The notes under the pieces: generated by a model
Told to the model about the DNA's origin: nothing
Databases searched by the model: none
Seen by the model: only the letters and a program-made list of their open reading frames with translations
DNA from: Lachnospiraceae bacterium
Lineage (GTDB): Bacteria > Bacillota > Clostridia > Lachnospirales > Lachnospiraceae
DNA: 64,000 bases
Reading direction: 5' to 3'
Assembly: GCA_024690825.1 (NCBI GenBank)
Contig: JAILOK010000012.1
Coordinates: forward strand, 18,563-82,562
Program-made: the position numbers and the translations under genes
Shown: in pieces, positions 18,186-27,873 of the stretch
Numbering within the stretch: the first letter of the stretch is position 1
How the letters are laid out: the number at the start of each line of letters is the position of its first letter

Positions 18186-19352
18186 TTATCTTATTACCCT
18201 GACCCTGAAAACTCCCTCGAGTGAAGAGAGCTTTTCTATGATCCCGGCATCCACTGTCATGTCGGTATCCATCATGGTTACGGCATTGTCACCCTTGGAT
18301 TTGTTGTTCATCTCGGATATATTGATACCTGCATCTCCGAGAATGGCTGTGTATTTCGTGATCATATTGGCAACATTTTTGTGGAAGATGAGGATCCTGG
18401 AAGCCTTTTCAAAAGTGCCCATGCTTATGGAGGGGAAGTTTACGGAATTTTTGATATTTCCGTTCTCCATGTAATCGGTAAGCTCCTGAACAGCCATGAC
18501 GGCACAGTTGTCCTCGGATTCTTCGGTTGAAGCTCCGAGATGAGGGATTATTATACACCCCTCTTTGCCTACATTTACGGGATTCGGAAAATCGCATACA
18601 TATTTGCGGAGTTTTCCGACCTTCAGGGCATCCACGACCGCAGCTTCATCAACCAGAAGATCGCGGGCAAGATTGATAAGGATCGCGCTGTTTTTCATGA
18701 GCTTGATCGCGTCTGCATTGATCATCTTCATGGTTGCGTCCATAAGCGGGACATGTACCGTAATGAAATCGCAGTTTGCGTATATCTCGGACACATCCTT
18801 CACATGCTTAACTGCGCGGGAAAGCTTCCATGCTGCATCTATTGAGATGTAGGGATCATAACCATAGACATCCATGCCTAAGTTTACGGCGGCGTTTGCC
18901 ACCTGTATACCTATGGCGCCGAGACCTATGACACCAAGTTTTTTGCCGGAGATCTCAGTGCCTGCATAAGCTTTTTTCTGCTTTTCGGCGATCTTGCCGA
19001 CATCCTCGATACCCTCCTGTGTGGATACCCAGTTGATACCGCCCACTATATCACGGCTTGCTAAAAGCATTGCCGCGATCACGAGTTCCTTGACACCGTT
19101 GGCATTGGCGCCGGGGGTGTTAAAGACAACGATGCCTTTCTCGGCGCATTTATCAAGAGGAATGTTATTTACGCCGGCGCCTGCCCTTGCTATCGCAAGA
19201 AGAGAGCTGCCAAGCTCCATATCATGCATGGAAGCGGATCTTACGAGAATACAGTCAGCATCCTTTACATCATCACAGGAAACAAAGTTTTCATCAAAGC
19301 CGTCAAGACCGATCTTTGCGATATTGTTTAAACAGTTGTACTTGAACATCAT
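18186..19352 (-). CDS. serA: D-3-phosphoglycerate dehydrogenase with ACT domain
   Basis: Oxidises 3-phosphoglycerate to 3-phosphohydroxypyruvate, the first step of serine synthesis. 388 residues (387 if the second ATG is used; both are served by the same AAGGAAGG). The Rossmann motif is GVIGLGAIGIQVANAA. The catalytic Arg, Glu and His lie in NLARDLLVDEAAV and PHLGASTEESEDN. A C-terminal ACT domain (about 315-388, GINISEMNNKSKGDNAV) suggests serine feedback. It lacks the long intervening domain of larger SerA forms. The gene starts 12 bases after serC, forming a serC-serA unit with DUF1015 and the GlgB-like gene downstream. Confidence 0.96.
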   Translation of the reverse strand: MMFKYNCLNNIAKIGLDGFDENFVSCDDVKDADCILVRSASMHDMELGSSLLAIARAGAGVNNIPLDKCAEKGIVVFNTPGANANGVKELVIAAMLLASRDIVGGINWVSTQEGIEDVGKIAEKQKKAYAGTEISGKKLGVIGLGAIGIQVANAAVNLGMDVYGYDPYISIDAAWKLSRAVKHVKDVSEIYANCDFITVHVPLMDATMKMINADAIKLMKNSAILINLARDLLVDEAAVVDALKVGKLRKYVCDFPNPVNVGKEGCIIIPHLGASTEESEDNCAVMAVQELTDYMENGNIKNSVNFPSISMGTFEKASRILIFHKNVANMITKYTAILGDAGINISEMNNKSKGDNAVTMMDTDMTVDAGIIEKLSSLEGVFRVRVIR

Positions 19353-19364
19353 TTTTTCCTTCCT

Positions 19365-20444
19365 TTAATTTTCGCTTTCAAACTTCTTCATGAATTCAAC
19401 GAGTTTTTCAACGCCTTCTTTGGGCATGGCATTATAGATGGAAGCTCTCATGCCTCCTACGGACCTGTGGCCTTTAAGGTTTACAAAGCCGTTTGCCTCA
19501 GCCTCTTTTATGAACCGGGCATTAAGCTCGTCGCTTTCCGTCACAAAAGGAACATTCATCAAAGATCTGTACTCCGGAACCACGGTACCCTTAAACATCT
19601 TTGAACTGTCAAGAAAATCGTAAAGGACAGCTGCCTTTTCTTCGTTTTTCTTTTTCATCACCTCAAGTCCGCCCATGGAAAGGAGCCACTTGAAGACCAG
19701 ACCGCAGACATAGATGTTATAGCAGGGAGGCGTATTGTAAAGAGAATCCGCGTCGGCATGGGTCTTATAGGTCAGCATGGTGGGAGTTCCGGGAAGCGGT
19801 GTGTCAGTAATAAGGTCCTCTCTTATCACAACGATCACTACTCCGGCGGGTCCTACATTTTTCTGCACTCCGCCGTATACAAGTCCGTATTTTGTTACAT
19901 CCATGGGTTCCGACAGGAACATGGATGATACATCGGATACAAGGATCTTTCCCTTTGTGTCGGGGAGTTCTTTATATTTTGTTCCGTAGATAGTATTGTT
20001 CTGGCAGATGTATACATAGTCTGCATTTTCGCTTACGGGAAGGTCGCTCACATCGGGTATGTAGGAAAAGGTCTTGTCTTCGCTTGAGGCGATCTTATTG
20101 GCTGTTCCGTATTTTGCGGCTTCCTGCCAGGCTTTTTTTGCCCATTGTCCGGTTACGATGAAATCAGCGACTCTGTTTTTCATCAGATTCATGGGTATCA
20201 TCGCAAACTGCGTTGAAGCGCCGCCCTGAAGGAAGAGAACCTTATAATTGTCAGGCACATTTACAAGCTTCCTGAAATCGGCCTCGGCGGTTTTTATTAT
20301 GCCGTCATATACCTTGCTTCTGTGGCTCATTTCCATGACCGACTGGCCGGAGCCTTCATAATCAAGCATCTGGTCCGCGGCCTGCTTTAATACCTCTTCC
20401 GGGAGCATTCCCGGTCCTGCCGAAAAATTAAATACTCTGCTCAT
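19365..20444 (-). CDS. serC: Phosphoserine aminotransferase
   Basis: Pyridoxal-phosphate enzyme converting phosphohydroxypyruvate and glutamate to phosphoserine. 359 residues, the usual length. The N-terminus RVFNFSAGPGMLPEEVLKQA is typical, GGASTQFAMIPMNL binds cofactor phosphate, and the PLP lysine is in YGGVQKNVGPAGV. AAGGAGGAGA lies just upstream of ATG 20444. A TATAAT in the 57-base gap before it (no good -35 at 17 bases) might give a separate start. Otherwise it could be read through from the L,D-transpeptidase gene. Confidence 0.97.
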   Translation of the reverse strand: MSRVFNFSAGPGMLPEEVLKQAADQMLDYEGSGQSVMEMSHRSKVYDGIIKTAEADFRKLVNVPDNYKVLFLQGGASTQFAMIPMNLMKNRVADFIVTGQWAKKAWQEAAKYGTANKIASSEDKTFSYIPDVSDLPVSENADYVYICQNNTIYGTKYKELPDTKGKILVSDVSSMFLSEPMDVTKYGLVYGGVQKNVGPAGVVIVVIREDLITDTPLPGTPTMLTYKTHADADSLYNTPPCYNIYVCGLVFKWLLSMGGLEVMKKKNEEKAAVLYDFLDSSKMFKGTVVPEYRSLMNVPFVTESDELNARFIKEAEANGFVNLKGHRSVGGMRASIYNAMPKEGVEKLVEFMKKFESEN

Positions 20445-20501
20445 AATCTTTTCATCTCCTCCTTAAGATAAAGTGAATTTATTATATGATCTGAAGTCTG
20501 G

Positions 20502-21905
20502 TCAATAATATGTTATGACTGGTGTCCCCACCGTTACATATTCGTAAAGTTCTGCGGCTGTTTCGGTAGGCAGATTGACACAGCCGTGTGATCCGTCTGT
20601 TTTGTAGATCTCTCCTCCGAATTTTGACCTCCAGTTTGCATCATGCAGTCCGACATGATTGTGAAAGGCCATCCAGTATTTCACGGGGGTTCTGTAGTTT
20701 TCGCCGACAAGGACCCTGTTTCTCTGCATGAAGTATATGGGTTCAATGGTTTCCGGCGTATCATTATGCCGTGCCTTGTTGCCGGTTACCACATCGCTGT
20801 CAAGGACCAGATTCCCGTCTTTGAAGAAATACATATGCTGAGCGGACATATCAACCTCGACATAGGTATCTCCTATCCTGTCATCCTTTGATTCATCTGT
20901 ATATACCGGGGTTCCCGTATAGGTTCTGCCGTCAGTTATCGTATCCTTTAACAGATCAAAGGTCTTATCTTTGTCGACTACGACACCGTATTTTACATGG
21001 TTAAAGGAAACCGTACCACCGTTGTATTTTTTCCACCAGAAGGTGGAGTCGCGGGTGGTGAAATCATCGGCGATCCCGGTACAGATGTCGTCAAGCTTTG
21101 CTTCGGAAAGCACAGGCTTCCCGTCAGTGCCCATAAGCGGTGATGAACCGTCGTTTGAAACGAGAAGATCCGCTATATCTGCATCCTTAAGGATCAGCTC
21201 TTTTCCCATGTCTTCAAGTATTATTTGGGCATTCTGTATTTTGTCCACTTCTTTGAAGAACTCAATGGTTTCAAGCTGCTCGTCTGTATATGGCACATCA
21301 AGATCATAGTCAAGATCCGAAAGCTCAAGAGTTTCTTCTCCTTCCTCTATGGCTTCCTTTATGTATATGATCAGTTTTTTCTTGTCCTTTATGGTATCAT
21401 GATTGTCTTCAAGTTCATATTTCCCATCCTGATCCATCGAGATCCTTACGACCGGAAAGGGGTGGTCGGGAAGAACACTGACAAATTCAAGTTCCCTTAT
21501 CCTTTTTTCCATCAGATCGGAGTCGAAGTTAAGATTTCTCATCAGACCGTAATTTTGTTCCATGGAAATATCGGGGAAGAACGAAGGATGCACACGTTCC
21601 TCTCCTATCGTTCCTATGGGAAGCCCGGGACCGAGCCTTGTGATATCCACACCCCTTATGATCCCAACGGTCTGTCCGTCCTTTAATATCGTGAGTTCAT
21701 AATCCATGTCAGGTACGGATGCATACGAATATCCGACGGATGCCGCCCCGGTAACCGCAAGTTTTTCAAAAAAACTGCTGCAGGAAAAGTCTTTTCCGTA
21801 CACAGTATTTTTTGGGAAAAACGATCCGGCTAAAAATGTGCAAACGAACAATAAGCTTATAATGATTAATTTTACTTTTTCAGACTCTGCCTTCCCTGAT
21901 ATCAT
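20502..21905 (-). CDS. L,D-transpeptidase (YkuD domain) with peptidoglycan-binding-like region
   Basis: Predicted to make 3-3 peptide cross-links or attach proteins in peptidoglycan, outside the membrane. 467 residues from ATG 21905, which overlaps ilvB by 26 bases and has AGGAGG 12 bases upstream. Residues about 11-30 form a single membrane or signal segment (KLIIISLLFVCTFLAGSFF). The central part resembles the PG_binding_4 domain usually paired with YkuD in Clostridia. The C-terminal YkuD domain carries MAFHNHVGLHDANW and the active-site GSHGCVNLP (Cys about residue 442). The location at the end of a leu/ilv gene run is unusual by function and suggests read-through expression. Confidence 0.92.
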   Translation of the reverse strand: MISGKAESEKVKLIIISLLFVCTFLAGSFFPKNTVYGKDFSCSSFFEKLAVTGAASVGYSYASVPDMDYELTILKDGQTVGIIRGVDITRLGPGLPIGTIGEERVHPSFFPDISMEQNYGLMRNLNFDSDLMEKRIRELEFVSVLPDHPFPVVRISMDQDGKYELEDNHDTIKDKKKLIIYIKEAIEEGEETLELSDLDYDLDVPYTDEQLETIEFFKEVDKIQNAQIILEDMGKELILKDADIADLLVSNDGSSPLMGTDGKPVLSEAKLDDICTGIADDFTTRDSTFWWKKYNGGTVSFNHVKYGVVVDKDKTFDLLKDTITDGRTYTGTPVYTDESKDDRIGDTYVEVDMSAQHMYFFKDGNLVLDSDVVTGNKARHNDTPETIEPIYFMQRNRVLVGENYRTPVKYWMAFHNHVGLHDANWRSKFGGEIYKTDGSHGCVNLPTETAAELYEYVTVGTPVITYY

Positions 21906-23565
21906 CTTCGTCAAAAGCCTCCTCGATGGCACCGCCCGGTGATACCATCGGAAATACCTTGTCATCTTCTTCTATCATACAATCTATCACTACAGGAATG
22001 TCGGATGAAAGAGCTTTCTTTATGGCATCGTCAACCTCGGACTTTTTTGTGACCTTTATAGCCATGCAGCCCATTCCTTCAGCGATCTTCACATAATCAG
22101 CGTCATCGGACAGGATCGTATTTGAATATCTTTTATCGTAAAACAGTGTCTGCCACTGCCTTACCATTCCCAAAACCCTGTTGTCGATAACGATCTCGAT
22201 CACGGGTATCCGGTTTCTTGCAGCGGTCATGAGTTCGTTCATATTCATGCGGAAACAACCGTCGCCGGCAATGTTCACACAGACCTTGTCGGGATTTGCG
22301 GTTTTGGCTCCTATACAGGCGCCGAGACCGTAACCCATGGTCCCAAGTCCTCCCGAGGTCAAAAACTGCCTCGGGGACTTAAAGCGGTAGAACTGGGCAG
22401 TCCACATCTGATGCTGTCCCACATCGGTGGATACTATTGCCTCTGATGAGGTAAGAAAGTCAAGCCGCTCGAGTATGTAAGGGCAGGTAAGCCTGTCCTT
22501 GGGATAACTTAAAGGATAGCTCTTTTTGTATTCATTTATATGAGCGTTCCAGTCATCGTTTTTCTTCTCGTCGATAAGCGGCATGAGTCCGGCTAAAACT
22601 TCACTGAGATCTCCGACAACCGATGCGTCGGTTCGTATGTTTTTGTTTATCTCGGCATCATCTATATCGATATGAAGGATCTTTGCATGCGATGCAAAGC
22701 GTTTTGCATTTCCGACGACACGATCAGAAAATCTGGCGCCCAAAGCGATCAGCAGATCACACTCTGAAACGCCTTTATTGGATGCCTTTGTTCCGTGCAT
22801 TCCTATCATGCCCGTGTAATGCGGATCATAGGCGCTGACGGCTCCTTTTCCCATGAGTGTGTCACAGACCGGCGCATCCGTCTTTTTTACAAATTCGCGC
22901 AGTATCTTTGATGCGCCTGATATGACCGCGCCGCCTCCGACATAGATAAAAGGCTTCTTTGATCTGTTGATGAGTTTTGCGGCTTCTATAAGTTTTTCAT
23001 CATCTATTACGGGGTCGTCATATCTTTCTACGGGCGAGGAGGCCGGCTCAAATCTGCACTTTGCGGCAGTCACATCCTTGGTGATATCGACAATGACAGG
23101 TCCGGGTCTTCCGCTTTTGGCGATCCTGAAGGCTTTTCTTAAGGTGTCGGCAAGTATGTTCACATCCTTTACGATAAATCCGTGTTTGGTGATCGGCATC
23201 GTGATACCTACGATATCAACCTCCTGAAAAGTATCCTTTCCGAGAAGAGGCAGGTTTACATTTGCGGTAATGGCGACCATGGGAACGGAGTCCATATAGG
23301 CGGTAGCTATTCCCGTCACGAGATTTGTTGCGCCGGGCCCGGACGTTGCAAAACACACGCCTGTCTTTCCGGTGCTTCTGGCATATCCGTCTGCGGCATG
23401 GGAAGCTCCCTGTTCATGTGAAGTCAGTATATGCCTTATTTCATCCGAATGCTTGTACAACTCATCATAAACATTGAGTATCGTACCGCCGGGATACCCG
23501 AAGACGGTATCAACACCCTGTTCTTTTAAGACCTCGATCACTACCTCGGCGCCTGTAAGCTGCAT
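21880..23565 (-). CDS. ilvB: Acetolactate synthase, large (catalytic) subunit
   Basis: Thiamine-diphosphate enzyme condensing pyruvate to acetolactate (or with 2-oxobutyrate) for valine, leucine and isoleucine. 561 residues. The catalytic Glu is in TSHEQGASHAADGYAR. The FAD and central domain follow, and the TPP-binding GDGCFRMNMNELMTA motif lies near residue 430. The biosynthetic-type sequence (MQLTGAEVVIEVLKEQGVD start) is canonical. No ilvN regulatory subunit gene follows, so the small subunit must be elsewhere or absent. It lies 42 bases after ilvD and overlaps the L,D-transpeptidase gene. Confidence 0.96.
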   Translation of the reverse strand: MQLTGAEVVIEVLKEQGVDTVFGYPGGTILNVYDELYKHSDEIRHILTSHEQGASHAADGYARSTGKTGVCFATSGPGATNLVTGIATAYMDSVPMVAITANVNLPLLGKDTFQEVDIVGITMPITKHGFIVKDVNILADTLRKAFRIAKSGRPGPVIVDITKDVTAAKCRFEPASSPVERYDDPVIDDEKLIEAAKLINRSKKPFIYVGGGAVISGASKILREFVKKTDAPVCDTLMGKGAVSAYDPHYTGMIGMHGTKASNKGVSECDLLIALGARFSDRVVGNAKRFASHAKILHIDIDDAEINKNIRTDASVVGDLSEVLAGLMPLIDEKKNDDWNAHINEYKKSYPLSYPKDRLTCPYILERLDFLTSSEAIVSTDVGQHQMWTAQFYRFKSPRQFLTSGGLGTMGYGLGACIGAKTANPDKVCVNIAGDGCFRMNMNELMTAARNRIPVIEIVIDNRVLGMVRQWQTLFYDKRYSNTILSDDADYVKIAEGMGCMAIKVTKKSEVDDAIKKALSSDIPVVIDCMIEEDDKVFPMVSPGGAIEEAFDEDDIREGRV

Positions 23566-23607
23566 AATAAAATCCTCCGATCAATCCGTTAAACAGATAA
23601 AGCCTGT

Positions 23608-25272
23608 TTATTTTATCTCCAGTATAGCACCCCTGTTTCCGCTGGTAACAAGTTTTTCGTACCGGGCAAGATATCCGGTTGTCACACGGGGTTCCTTTGG
23701 CGTCCACTTCTTTTTACGTTCATTTAAGACCTCATCGGAAACATCAACATTAAGAGAGTTTTCCGGAATGTTGATCTTTATGATGTCTCCCTCTTCGATC
23801 AAAGCTATCGGTCCTCCGACAGCGGCTTCGGGAGATATATGACCGATGGAGGCTCCTCTTGAAGCTCCGGAAAATCTTCCGTCCGTTAACAGAGCCACTG
23901 TTTCTCCCAGTCCCATTCCGGCAATTGCGGATGTGGGATTCAGCATCTCTCTCATGCCAGGACCGCCCTTGGGACCTTCATATCTGATCACCACGACATC
24001 ACCGGGGTTGATATTTCCGGCGTATATGGCGGTTATGGCATCTTCTTCGCAGTCAAACACCCTTGCAGGACCTTCATGCACCATCATTGACGGCGCAACG
24101 GCGGACCGTTTCACGATACCTGTATCGGGAGCGATATTACCCTTAAGAACCGCTATTCCGCCTTCTGCCATAAAGGGATCTTCTATCGGCCTTATAGTTT
24201 CGGGATCAAGGTTTACAGAGTCTTTTATGTTTTCACCCACAGTTTTTCCCGTAACCGTCATACAGTCAAGATTCAAAAGTCCCTTCTTTGAAAGCTCCTT
24301 CATGACAGCGTACACACCGCCGGCTTCGTTCAGATCCTCCATATAGGTTCTGCCTGCAGGCGCCAGATGACACAGATTCGGAGTCCTTGAGCTTACTTCG
24401 TTCGCAATCTCCATATTGAGCTCAAATCCGGCTTCATGGGCTATTGCCGGCAGATGAAGCATTGTATTGGTCGAACATCCTAAAGCCATGTCAACAGTAA
24501 GCGCATTCATGAAGGCTTCTTTGGTCAGGATATCCCTGGGACGGATGTTTCTGCGGTACATTTCCATTACCATATTTCCGGCATGCTTTGCAAGCCTTAT
24601 CCTCTCGGAATAAACAGCCGGTATGGTACCGTTCCCTTTAAGTCCCATTCCTATCGCTTCGGTAAGACAGTTCATTGAATTGGCTGTATACATACCCGAG
24701 CAGGAACCGCAGGTGGGACATGTGTGTTCATCAAAATAATCAAGCTCTTTTTCATCGATGGTTCCGGCCTTCCTTGCGCCTACAGCCTCAAACATCGAGG
24801 AAAGAGATGTTTTTTTGCCGTGTACGCGTCCGGCCAGCATCGGCCCTCCTGATACGAATACGGTGGGAATATTTACCCTGGCGGCAGCCATCAGCAGTCC
24901 CGGAACGTTTTTATCGCAGTTCGGCACCATGACAAGAGCGTCAAACTGGTGAGCTATTGCCATGCATTCGGTGGAATCGCAGATAAGATCCCGCGTGACG
25001 AGGGAATATTTCATTCCGATATGTCCCATGGCTATGCCGTCACATACCGCTATGGCGGGAAATACAACAGGCATGCCGCCGGCTTCCGCAACTCCGAGTT
25101 TAACGGCCTCAACAATTTTGTCTATGTTCATGTGGCCGGGAACTATCTCATTGTAGGAACTTACGATCCCTACCATGGGGCGTTTCATTTCCTCCCTGGT
25201 AAAACCGAGGGCATTGAAAAGACTTCTGTGCGGCGCATGTTCGTCGCCTGTTTTTACATTATCACTCAGCAT
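23608..25272 (-). CDS. ilvD: Dihydroxy-acid dehydratase
   Basis: Iron-sulfur enzyme dehydrating dihydroxyisovalerate and dihydroxymethylvalerate in branched-chain amino acid synthesis. 554 residues. Cluster cysteines are visible in [15 protein letters not shown] and [24 protein letters not shown] wording (here [19 protein letters not shown]), and [20 protein letters not shown] is the C-terminal signature. The gene starts ten bases after leuB and precedes ilvB, giving a leuB-ilvD-ilvB order. No T-box or leader peptide is visible before this group, so control probably comes from further upstream. Confidence 0.97.
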   Translation of the reverse strand: MLSDNVKTGDEHAPHRSLFNALGFTREEMKRPMVGIVSSYNEIVPGHMNIDKIVEAVKLGVAEAGGMPVVFPAIAVCDGIAMGHIGMKYSLVTRDLICDSTECMAIAHQFDALVMVPNCDKNVPGLLMAAARVNIPTVFVSGGPMLAGRVHGKKTSLSSMFEAVGARKAGTIDEKELDYFDEHTCPTCGSCSGMYTANSMNCLTEAIGMGLKGNGTIPAVYSERIRLAKHAGNMVMEMYRRNIRPRDILTKEAFMNALTVDMALGCSTNTMLHLPAIAHEAGFELNMEIANEVSSRTPNLCHLAPAGRTYMEDLNEAGGVYAVMKELSKKGLLNLDCMTVTGKTVGENIKDSVNLDPETIRPIEDPFMAEGGIAVLKGNIAPDTGIVKRSAVAPSMMVHEGPARVFDCEEDAITAIYAGNINPGDVVVIRYEGPKGGPGMREMLNPTSAIAGMGLGETVALLTDGRFSGASRGASIGHISPEAAVGGPIALIEEGDIIKINIPENSLNVDVSDEVLNERKKKWTPKEPRVTTGYLARYEKLVTSGNRGAILEIK

Positions 25273-25282
25273 ATCATCTCAC

Positions 25283-26359
25283 CTATATCCTTTCAGCGAT
25301 CAGAGTTCCCATTTCATCCGTGTTTACCTTTTTCATGCCTTCCGACATGATATCGCCTGTCCTGTAACCTTCCTTAAGGACCTGTTTGACCGCATTTTCT
25401 ATTGCTGCCGCTTCATCGTCCATGTCAAAGGAATAACGAAGCATCATCGCGCCGCTTAATATCGTTGCTATCGGATTTGCTATGTTCTTTCCGGCGATAT
25501 CGGGAGCCGATCCGCCCGAGGGCTCATACAGTCCGAATTTCGTCTCATTCAGTGAAGCGCTTGAGAGCATTCCGATCGAACCTGTTATCTCGGCCGCTTC
25601 ATCGGAAAGTATATCCCCGAACATATTCTCGGTAAATATGACATCAAACTGCGCCGGATCCTTTACAAGCTGCATGGCGGCATTATCGACGAGCATATGT
25701 GAAAGCTCTACATCCGGATAGTTTTTTGCGGTTTCTTCCGTAACCCTCCGCCATAGTCTTGAAGAATCGAGGACATTCGCCTTGTCAACGCTTGTGACCT
25801 TCTTTTTTCTTTTGCGGGCTGTTTCAAATGCCTTGACGGCGCATCTTCTGATCTCCTCCTCGCTGTATTCAAGAGTGTCTACAGCAGTGGTGATGCCGTT
25901 TTTTTCTTCGGTATATCTTTTCCCGAAATAAAGTCCGCCGGTCAGTTCCCTTACTATGACCAGATCAAATCCTTTTTCGGCGATTGAAGCGTTTAACGGA
26001 CAGGCACCTTTAAGTTCCTCATAGAGAACCGAGGGACGCAGGTTTGCGAAAAGGTTTAATGCCTTGCGGATCCCCAAAAGACCTGCCTCGGGGCGTTTTT
26101 CGGGAGGGAGTTTATACCACGGCGATGTCTGGGTATTGCCTCCTATGGAACCCATGAGTACAGCCTCTGAACTTTTTGCCATATCTATGGCTTCATCGGT
26201 AAGCGGCACTCCGTATCTGTCTATGGAACAGCCACCCATGAGAATGTCTGTATATTCAATGGAAAAACTGTTCTTTTTGGCGCTCGCGTCAATGACTTTC
26301 CTTGCTTCCCTTATGACTTCGGGACCTATCCCGTCTCCGGCTATAACTCCGATCTTCAT
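25283..26359 (-). CDS. leuB: 3-isopropylmalate dehydrogenase
   Basis: Oxidatively decarboxylates 3-isopropylmalate in leucine synthesis, using NAD. 358 residues from ATG 26359. A GTG three codons upstream sits too close to AAAGGG to be used. Landmarks are KIGVIAGDGIGPEVIREA, the Arg-containing substrate loop, ENMFGDILSDEAAEITGS and the NAD-site GGSAPDIAGKNIANPIATI. The isocitrate-type paralogue icd is at 60.8 kb. leuA, leuC and leuD are not in the window. It begins 12 bases after yajC. Confidence 0.96.
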   Translation of the reverse strand: MKIGVIAGDGIGPEVIREARKVIDASAKKNSFSIEYTDILMGGCSIDRYGVPLTDEAIDMAKSSEAVLMGSIGGNTQTSPWYKLPPEKRPEAGLLGIRKALNLFANLRPSVLYEELKGACPLNASIAEKGFDLVIVRELTGGLYFGKRYTEEKNGITTAVDTLEYSEEEIRRCAVKAFETARKRKKKVTSVDKANVLDSSRLWRRVTEETAKNYPDVELSHMLVDNAAMQLVKDPAQFDVIFTENMFGDILSDEAAEITGSIGMLSSASLNETKFGLYEPSGGSAPDIAGKNIANPIATILSGAMMLRYSFDMDDEAAAIENAVKQVLKEGYRTGDIMSEGMKKVNTDEMGTLIAERI

Positions 26360-26371
26360 ATCGTTCACCCT

Positions 26372-26725
26372 TTATTTGTCCTTTTTTTCTTCTGAGGAAG
26401 ATGATGCTGATTCGGCTTTTTCTATCTGGGTGATCGCCTCTTTCTTCATCGGGATCCTGCAGTTTTTATTGTTTCCGAACTCAACTATGACCGTGTCGTC
26501 GGATATATCGATGATAACTCCGTAAAAACCGCTTGTGGTAAGAACACTGTCACCGACTTCAAGACCGGAAAGAAGCTCCTTCATCCTGTTCTGCTCTTTT
26601 TTCTGGGGTCTGATCATCACCAGATAAAGAAACGCTCCAATGGCAACAACATAAAGTACCATCATAAGGATGCTCTGTGTGGAATTTCCTCCTCCCGAAG
26701 CTGCAGTAAGTAAGATATTATTCAT
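26372..26725 (-). CDS. yajC: Preprotein translocase subunit YajC
   Basis: Small single-pass membrane protein associated with SecDF in protein export. 117 residues: a short N-terminal segment, a transmembrane helix (SILMMVLYVVAIGAFLYLVM, about 18-37), the conserved IRPQKKEQNRMKELLSGLEVGD-type motif just after it (38-57), and a charged C-terminal tail rich in Ser, Glu and Lys. It follows tgt by 11 bases, the widely conserved tgt-yajC arrangement. secD/secF do not follow; leuB does instead. Confidence 0.95.
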   Translation of the reverse strand: MNNILLTAASGGGNSTQSILMMVLYVVAIGAFLYLVMIRPQKKEQNRMKELLSGLEVGDSVLTTSGFYGVIIDISDDTVIVEFGNNKNCRIPMKKEAITQIEKAESASSSSEEKKDK

Positions 26726-26736
26726 ATGACACCTCC

Positions 26737-27873
26737 TTAAGTTTTATATCTTTCCAGGAAATTCTGTCGGAACTTCCCGTATTCTTCATTTTCAAGCGCT
26801 TCCCTGATCTCTTCCATGAGATGATTGTAAAAGTACAGGTTATGTGTGACACAAAGCCTTAAGCCAAGCATTTCTCCTGCTTTTAATAAGTGCCTGATAT
26901 AGGCCCTGTTGTATCTTTGGCAGGCGGGACACATACAGCCCTCTTCTATCGGCCGGTCATCCTCCGCATAAGCGGCATTCTTTAAGTTGAGCTTTCCGTC
27001 ATGCGTATACAGCTGGCCGTGTCTGGCATTTCTTGAAGGATATACGCAGTCAAAGAAATCCACGCCGCGGTATACAGCCTCCACTATATTGTCGGGAGTT
27101 CCTACTCCCATGAGGTATACAGGCTTGTTTTCGGGAAGATGCGGTATCGTTACGTCCAGGATATGGTACATTTCCTCGTGGGTCTCACCTACGGCAAGGC
27201 CGCCTATGGCGCATCCGTCCAGATCAAGATCTTTCAAAAAGCGGGCATTTTCAATTCTTATATCATCATAAACAGCGCCCTGATTGATCCCGAACAGCAG
27301 CTGTTCTTTATTTACAGTGTCAGGAAGCGCATTTAAGCGCTTTTCTTCATCAATACATCGAAGCAGCCATCTTTCGGTCCTTTTTACGGATTCGATGACA
27401 TAGGACTTTTCCGATCTTGCTGCGGGACATTCGTCAAAGGCCATGGCTATGGTCGAACCTAAATTTGACTGGATCCTTATGCTCTCCTCCGGTCCCATGA
27501 AAATCCTGCTTCCGTCTATATGCGACCGGAAGTGGACGCCTTCTTCTGTGATCTTTCTCAAGGATTTCAGGGAGAAGACCTGAAATCCGCCGGAATCCGT
27601 AAGCATCGGACCTTTCCAGGAAGTGAAAGCCCTTAATCCGCCTCTTCTTTTGATGAGTTCGTCGCCTGTGCGGACATGCAGGTGATATGTATTGGCCAGA
27701 ACCACCTGCGTATTTATTTCCTTAAGATCATCAAATGACACACCGCCCTTTATGGCGCCGACTGTAGCGACATTCATAAAAACAGGTGTCTTTATTATTC
27801 CGTGAGGCGTCACGAAACTTCCCAGTTTTGCTCGGTTTTCACGCTTTATTATACTGAATCTGTCCAAGTTCAA
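26737..27873 (-). CDS. tgt: Queuine/preQ1 tRNA-guanine transglycosylase
   Basis: Exchanges guanine-34 for preQ1 in GUN-anticodon tRNAs. 378 residues. The catalytic Asp is in MLTDSGGFQVFSL, the nucleophile region is FFDCVYPSRNARHG, and the zinc site is CMCPACQRY with a downstream His in CVTHNLYFYNH. The start is a TTG: either 27873, which overlaps the carboxypeptidase stop by four bases, or the TTG two codons later. No ATG fits, because the next one falls inside the conserved PVFMNVATVGAIKG block. Translational coupling to the upstream gene is therefore likely. Confidence 0.96.
   Translation of the reverse strand: MNLDRFSIIKRENRAKLGSFVTPHGIIKTPVFMNVATVGAIKGGVSFDDLKEINTQVVLANTYHLHVRTGDELIKRRGGLRAFTSWKGPMLTDSGGFQVFSLKSLRKITEEGVHFRSHIDGSRIFMGPEESIRIQSNLGSTIAMAFDECPAARSEKSYVIESVKRTERWLLRCIDEEKRLNALPDTVNKEQLLFGINQGAVYDDIRIENARFLKDLDLDGCAIGGLAVGETHEEMYHILDVTIPHLPENKPVYLMGVGTPDNIVEAVYRGVDFFDCVYPSRNARHGQLYTHDGKLNLKNAAYAEDDRPIEEGCMCPACQRYNRAYIRHLLKAGEMLGLRLCVTHNLYFYNHLMEEIREALENEEYGKFRQNFLERYKT

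Noticed and set aside
23566..23607. Possible T-box or attenuator before ilvB, ilvD or leuB.
   Set aside because: The gaps are too short (10-42 bases) and show no specifier or terminator/antiterminator structure.
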